Assembly (NCBI GenBank): GCA_030760725.1
Contig: JASWHV010000012.1
Span: 35,247,652-35,311,651, forward strand
Source: Neostapfia colusana
Taxonomy: Eukaryota > Streptophyta > Magnoliopsida > Poales > Poaceae
Direction: 5' to 3'
Length of the DNA stretch: 64,000 nt
A program made the translations under genes and the position numbers. Below, piece after piece: positions 60,612-64,000 of the stretch (the stretch's first letter is position 1; every line of letters begins with the position of its first letter). The notes under the pieces were generated by a model. That model was not told the DNA's origin, searched no databases, and saw only the letters and a program-made list of their open reading frames with translations.

Positions 60612-60945
60612 TGTTGTATACTCCACCGCACATTGCGTAGTTTGTTTCAGCCTTCGGCACGATCAGTTTGCACGTCTGTTTCGCTTGCATGCATGTGCAT
60701 GTGCATGGCCACGATTGTTGGCTGTGCGTGTCCGTAGGAGCTCGAGGACTTCAGTGTCCAGAGAGCACGTCGCATGGAATAACAGCCACGTCTGTCCATG
60801 TTGTACTCACCTCCATATTAGTCAGTCAATGCATCAGAAAACGCTGCCTCTTTCAGCAGCAAAAAAACTTTGTTCCTCGTTCGCTCGCACAGCTCGCTTG
60901 TCGTGAATACGATCGTCGCCGGCGATACTCTGGCAGATTCCAACA
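60612..60945 (+). mobile_element. Element L: 3' LTR (334 bp)
   Basis: Same length and ends as the 5' LTR. About 28 differences by eye, around three quarters transitions. The GCATGCATG run is kept at 60687-60707. K integrase continues at 60946. Confidence 0.95.
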
Positions 60946-61840
60946 AATTCTGGGGTGAAGCTGTGAAGGCTGCTGGTTATGTGTTGAACAGATCTCCTAC
61001 CAAAAGTCTCCAAGGAAAAACTTCCTATGAAGCCTGGACAGGTAAAAAGCCTTCTATCAAGTATTTAAGGGTTTTTGAATGTACTGCCTATGTCAGAAAT
61101 ATAGGTCCTGGAATCTCCAGATTATCTGACGGATCAACTCAAGGTGTGTTCCTAGGCTATGAACCTTTCTCAAAGGCTTATAAAGTATATGATCCTGTGA
61201 ACCAGAAGGTTATTGTATCTCGTGACATCAAGTTCGATGAGCATAGACCATGGAAGTGGGAAGAATTAAAGTCAGGAGGAGAGGATACAATATCATCTTT
61301 CAGAGTTCAGTGGACGACAGTTACTGAAACTTCTGAATGCAGAACTGAAGATGATTATTGTGCAGGGTCTAATACCCTAAGAACACCACAAAATGAAGTT
61401 GGTAGAGGAACATCTTCTGGAATTCAGTGGGTGACATCACCCACAGGCCAGGAAGTTAACATTGAGGGGTGCCTCAAAGGTTCAGGAGAATAGAATATGT
61501 GATTGATGCAACAGAACCTATTGAAGACTTTGAGTATTCTGGCCTTTGTCTATTTTCTGCAGAAGAACCAACTGATGTTTTGCAGGCTATACAAGATCAG
61601 AATTGGAAGGAGGCCATGCAAGAACTATCCAAGATAATCATACCAGGTATCTTGCTGATTTGCCAAATGACAGTAAAGCCATTGGGCTTAAGTGGGTTTT
61701 TAAGGTTAAAAAGAGATCCTGCAGGACATATTCAGAGGTATAAGGCACGTCTAGTAGCCAAGGGATATATGCTCAAAGGAAAGGAGTTGATTTTTCTGAA
61801 GTCTTTGCTCCTGTAGCATGTCTTGAATCTGTCAGAATGA
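60946..61840 (+). pseudogene. Element K: integrase C-terminal part and RT N-terminal part
   Basis: FWGEAVKAAGYVLNRSPTKS continues integrase after L, followed by GVFLGYEPFSKAYKVYDP and VIVSRDIKFDE, typical of the copia integrase tail. A frameshift near 61470 leads to RRIEYVIDATEPIEDFEYSG and the start of RT (KWVFKVK, RYKARLVAKG). Two or more further single-base shifts at about 61715 and 61775 fragment this part. Confidence 0.9.
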
Positions 61841-63093
61841 TTTTGGCTCTAGCCGCAAGCAAATATTGGAATGTACACCATATGGATGTAAAATCTACTT
61901 ATTTAAATGGTGAGCTATCTGAAGAAATCTATATGCAGCAGCCACCTGGTTTTTGTGATGAAAAACATCCAGAGAAAGTTTTGAGACTCAAGAAGGCACT
62001 TTATGGTCTAAAGCAGGCTCCAAGAGCCTGGAATGAGAGACTTGACAAGGAACTGGAAAAGCTTGGTTTCAGAAGGACTGAAGCAGAACATGCCCTGTAC
62101 AAAAGAGGCAAAGGTCCTAGCTTGCTCTTAATTGGAGTTTATGTGGATGATCTGATCATATGTGGTCCAAGTGAAAAAGATACCACAGAGTTCAAGTCAG
62201 AAATGAAAAGAAGGTTTATGATGAGTGACCTAGGTAGATTGAGTTATTACTTAGGAATGGAAGTTCACCAAAAGAAAGATGAAATACTTCTCTGTCAGAA
62301 AGCATATGCTCTGAAAATTCTGAATATTACAGGGACGAGTCAATGCAACTCTAGTGAGGTTCCAATGGAACCCAGACTGCATACCAAGAAATCATATAGA
62401 AGTAAAGCAGTAGCTGCTACAACTTACAGAAGCTTGATCAGCTGCTTGAGGTATTTAGTGAACACAAGACCTGACTTGGCCTTCTCGGTTGGGCTTGTCA
62501 GCAGGTTTATGGAAACTCCATCTGAATGTCACATGGGAGCAGTGAAAAGTATACTGAGGTATGTGGCTGGCACATTGAATTATGGCTGCAGATACACTAA
62601 AGGAAATTCCTTGACTCTGCTTGGGTACTCTGACAGTGATCTGGCTGGGGATTTGGATGACAGAAAGAGCACTACTGGGATGGCTTATTGCCTTGGAAAA
62701 AATCTTATAACCTGGAATTCTCAAAAGCAGCTAGTAGTAGCTCTATTCTCCTGTGAAGCCAAATACATAGCTGCAGCCACTGCAGTTTGTCAAGGCATAT
62801 GGTTGAGCAGACTCTTTGGTGAGATATTGGAAGAAGACCCTGTAAAATTCAGACTACTTATAGACAACAAGTCTGCTTTAGAACTAAGCAAAAATCCCAA
62901 GTTTCATGACAGGGTTAAGCACATTGACACTAGGTTTCATTATATACGCGATTGTTTTGAAGAAAAGAGGGTGGAACTGGAGTATATCAATACAAACAGT
63001 CACCTAGCTGGTATTCTGACAAAACCTCTTCCAAGGGTGAAGCTAGTTGAGATTCGGCAACAACTTGCGATTGTCAAAGTGCAACAAGATTAG
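61837..63093 (+). pseudogene. Element K: RT palm and RNase H, open for 418 codons
   Basis: DVKSTYLNGEL, ALYGLKQAPRAW and an intact YVDD (about 62143-62154) mark RT; GYSDSDLAGD, ALFSCEAKYIAA and the KHIDTRFHYIRD block mark RNase H. It is the longest undamaged pol segment in the window. SSCEAE is changed to FSCEAK. It ends with TAG at 63091-63093. The preceding RT segment is in other frames, so no full protein can be made. Confidence 0.93.
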
Positions 63094-63102
63094 GGGGTGA
63101 GA
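63094..63102 (+). other. Element K: polypurine tract
   Basis: GGGGTGAGA between the pol stop codon and the LTR; one T interrupts the purines. Confidence 0.8.
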
Positions 63103-63510
63103 TGTTGAGTTAATCTTGTCGCATAATACTTTGCATTGCATATTTGCTTTGAAAGTGTAATAAAGTTGTTGCTAGAATATTGGTTCTGTAACAGACTTAG
63201 GAAAGTTCATAGTAGTCATGGTGACCGGTTCATATGCCGAGTGGATCGAGCTATGATCGATAATCATCGTGTCTGTTATTCATGCATGTAGACTGGGTAA
63301 TGGTTGTTACGTGGATTTAACAAACCGTTATGTACATCAGCTATATACACGACTGAACACGAGATGAACAGTGCGCCGGTTAACAAAAACTTAGTCTCTT
63401 CCTCTGAAAAAACTCTTTTTCTTGAGTGAGGTCGAGTGGTAGTACAGCTCCGGTGCAAGCACAATATTTCAACAAGCTGTAGCTGATCAGGAGTGTGTTC
63501 CACTCCAACA
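63103..63510 (+). mobile_element. Element K: 3' LTR (408 bp)
   Basis: Starts TGTTGAGTTAATCTTGTCGC and ends GTTCCACTCCAACA, with the same TGTTG...CAACA ends as L but otherwise different sequence. Host target sequence (GGATG...) follows at 63511. Confidence 0.88.
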
Positions 63511-63921
63511 GGATGGGCGAGGAGGACGACGTCGGGACCGGAACGACCGTCGACGGACTAACAGGGTTAAAGTGGGTGGGCGCCGTGGCCGGGGTGGCCG
63601 GCGGCGGGCAGTGATAGGACGAGCTCATTTTCCGTCTCCGATATATGGATGGGTCTTCTTTGGTGGTTGCTCCACGGCCTTCCAGGATGGGGCCGTGGGA
63701 TTCTAGCGGCAAGGAACCAACGTTCAATGTTGAGCAAGACGGACCCACCTCAAGTGTAGGGGCAGTCATCGGAGAGGCATCAATGATGTCTAGGAGGTGC
63801 CCTCCTTTGGTTGATGGGGTGGCACTCTCCTACGAGACGATGAACTCAAGCTTTCGGAACGTCAGTCTCTCACCGTCGTCACCGCTCTTACGCGAACTCA
63901 TGAAGCAATGACAATAGATAC
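63511..63921. other. Unassigned 411 bp between K and M, possible host or older repeat
   Basis: It is not similar to any LTR or pol in the window. A plus frame at 63645-63911 (88 codons, MDGSSLVVAPRPSRMGPWDS to LLRELMKQ and a TGA) and a Pro/Ser-rich minus frame overlapping it are both open; I recognise neither. It carries no polypurine tract next to M, so K and M probably inserted into it independently. It may be a gene fragment or an old element. Confidence 0.5.
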
Positions 63922-64000
63922 TGTAAAAGTCCCAAAATATGTATGAATAAAAACCAAGATTTAAGTTCATATGTGTGGCAAAGACATGAAAAATGGGACT
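63922..64000 (+). mobile_element. Element M: start of an F-family chromovirus LTR, cut by the window edge
   Basis: TGTAAAAGTCCCAAAATATG followed by TATGAATAAAAACCAAGA closely matches the start of F's LTR (36960, minus strand). No polypurine tract precedes it, which points to a 5' or solo LTR in plus orientation. Confidence 0.88.

Larger units (their letters stand above)
55515..60945 (+). mobile_element. Element L: complete plus-strand Ty1/copia element
   Basis: L has two 334 bp LTRs with TGTTG...CAACA ends, a primer site, gag, protease, integrase, RT, RNase H and polypurine tract. Flanks are AAGTC on the left (55510-55514) and AATTC on the right (60946-60950), a 5 bp target duplicate with one change; the right copy fits the reading of K integrase (AKFWG). 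By hand count the LTRs differ at about 28 of 334 positions, mainly transitions, with no indel. Confidence 0.95.
53820..63510 (+). mobile_element. Element K: plus-strand Ty1/copia element, 5' end missing, split by L
   Basis: K runs from mid gag to the end of its 3' LTR with the order gag, protease, integrase, RT, RNase H, which is the copia order. L occupies 55515-60945 within integrase. The 5' LTR and start of gag must lie to the left, beyond the J nest. Two short frameshifts and several stops mark it as old. Confidence 0.92.

Overview
The window looks like a block of repeat-rich, probably heterochromatic DNA from a grass nuclear genome. I see no intact host gene, no rRNA or tRNA gene, and no bacterial or phage feature. 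Almost every base can be assigned to an LTR retrotransposon. Most are Ty3/gypsy chromoviruses of the Del/Tekay type: about 4 kb LTRs that begin TGTAAAA, a tRNA-Met primer site, and a C-terminal chromodomain. The grass assignment is inferred from element type and LTR style and is not proven by a host gene.

The layout is a deep nest of insertions in which the window shows only the right-hand arms. Reading left to right: element A (minus strand, leader plus 5' LTR, 1-4827) sits in the gag zinc knuckle of B (plus, 4828-12626). B sits in the integrase end of C (plus, 12627-16992). C sits in the 3' LTR of E (minus, 16993-29035). E is joined by a deletion junction to F (minus, 29036-36960). F sits in the 3' LTR of H (minus, 36961-49264), and H sits in an E-family LTR called I (49265-51354). 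I sits in J, a second type of Ty3/gypsy element (minus, 51355-53819), and J sits in the gag gene of the Ty1/copia element K (plus, 53820-63510). K is also split by a complete copia element L (55515-60945), which itself carries a 419 bp hAT-like MITE in its protease active-site codon. F's LTR carries a further, unrelated LTR-like insertion (32912 to about 34150).

After K come about 411 bp that I cannot assign (63511-63921). The first bases of another chromovirus LTR, M, close the window.

All coding regions are decayed. B keeps one reading frame from protease to chromodomain with only four stop codons. E keeps gag, protease, RT, RNase H and integrase, plus an extra open frame upstream of gag (ORF0), but has lost a catalytic Asp in both protease and RT. 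H has lost gag and most of protease. F has lost its primer-binding site and everything after early RT. J has a protease-RT fusion deletion. K and L are split by stops and frameshifts. None looks able to move on its own.

The most interesting signals are structural. The chromovirus LTRs, although divergent, share (1) a GC-rich island bounded by near-palindromic GTGGGNCCCAC-type motifs, (2) an internal stem-loop with arms CGAGTAG and CTACTCG, and (3) a stem-loop with arms GTGCCG and CGGCAC near the LTR 3' end. They also share (4) a perfect palindrome between the pol stop codon and the polypurine tract.
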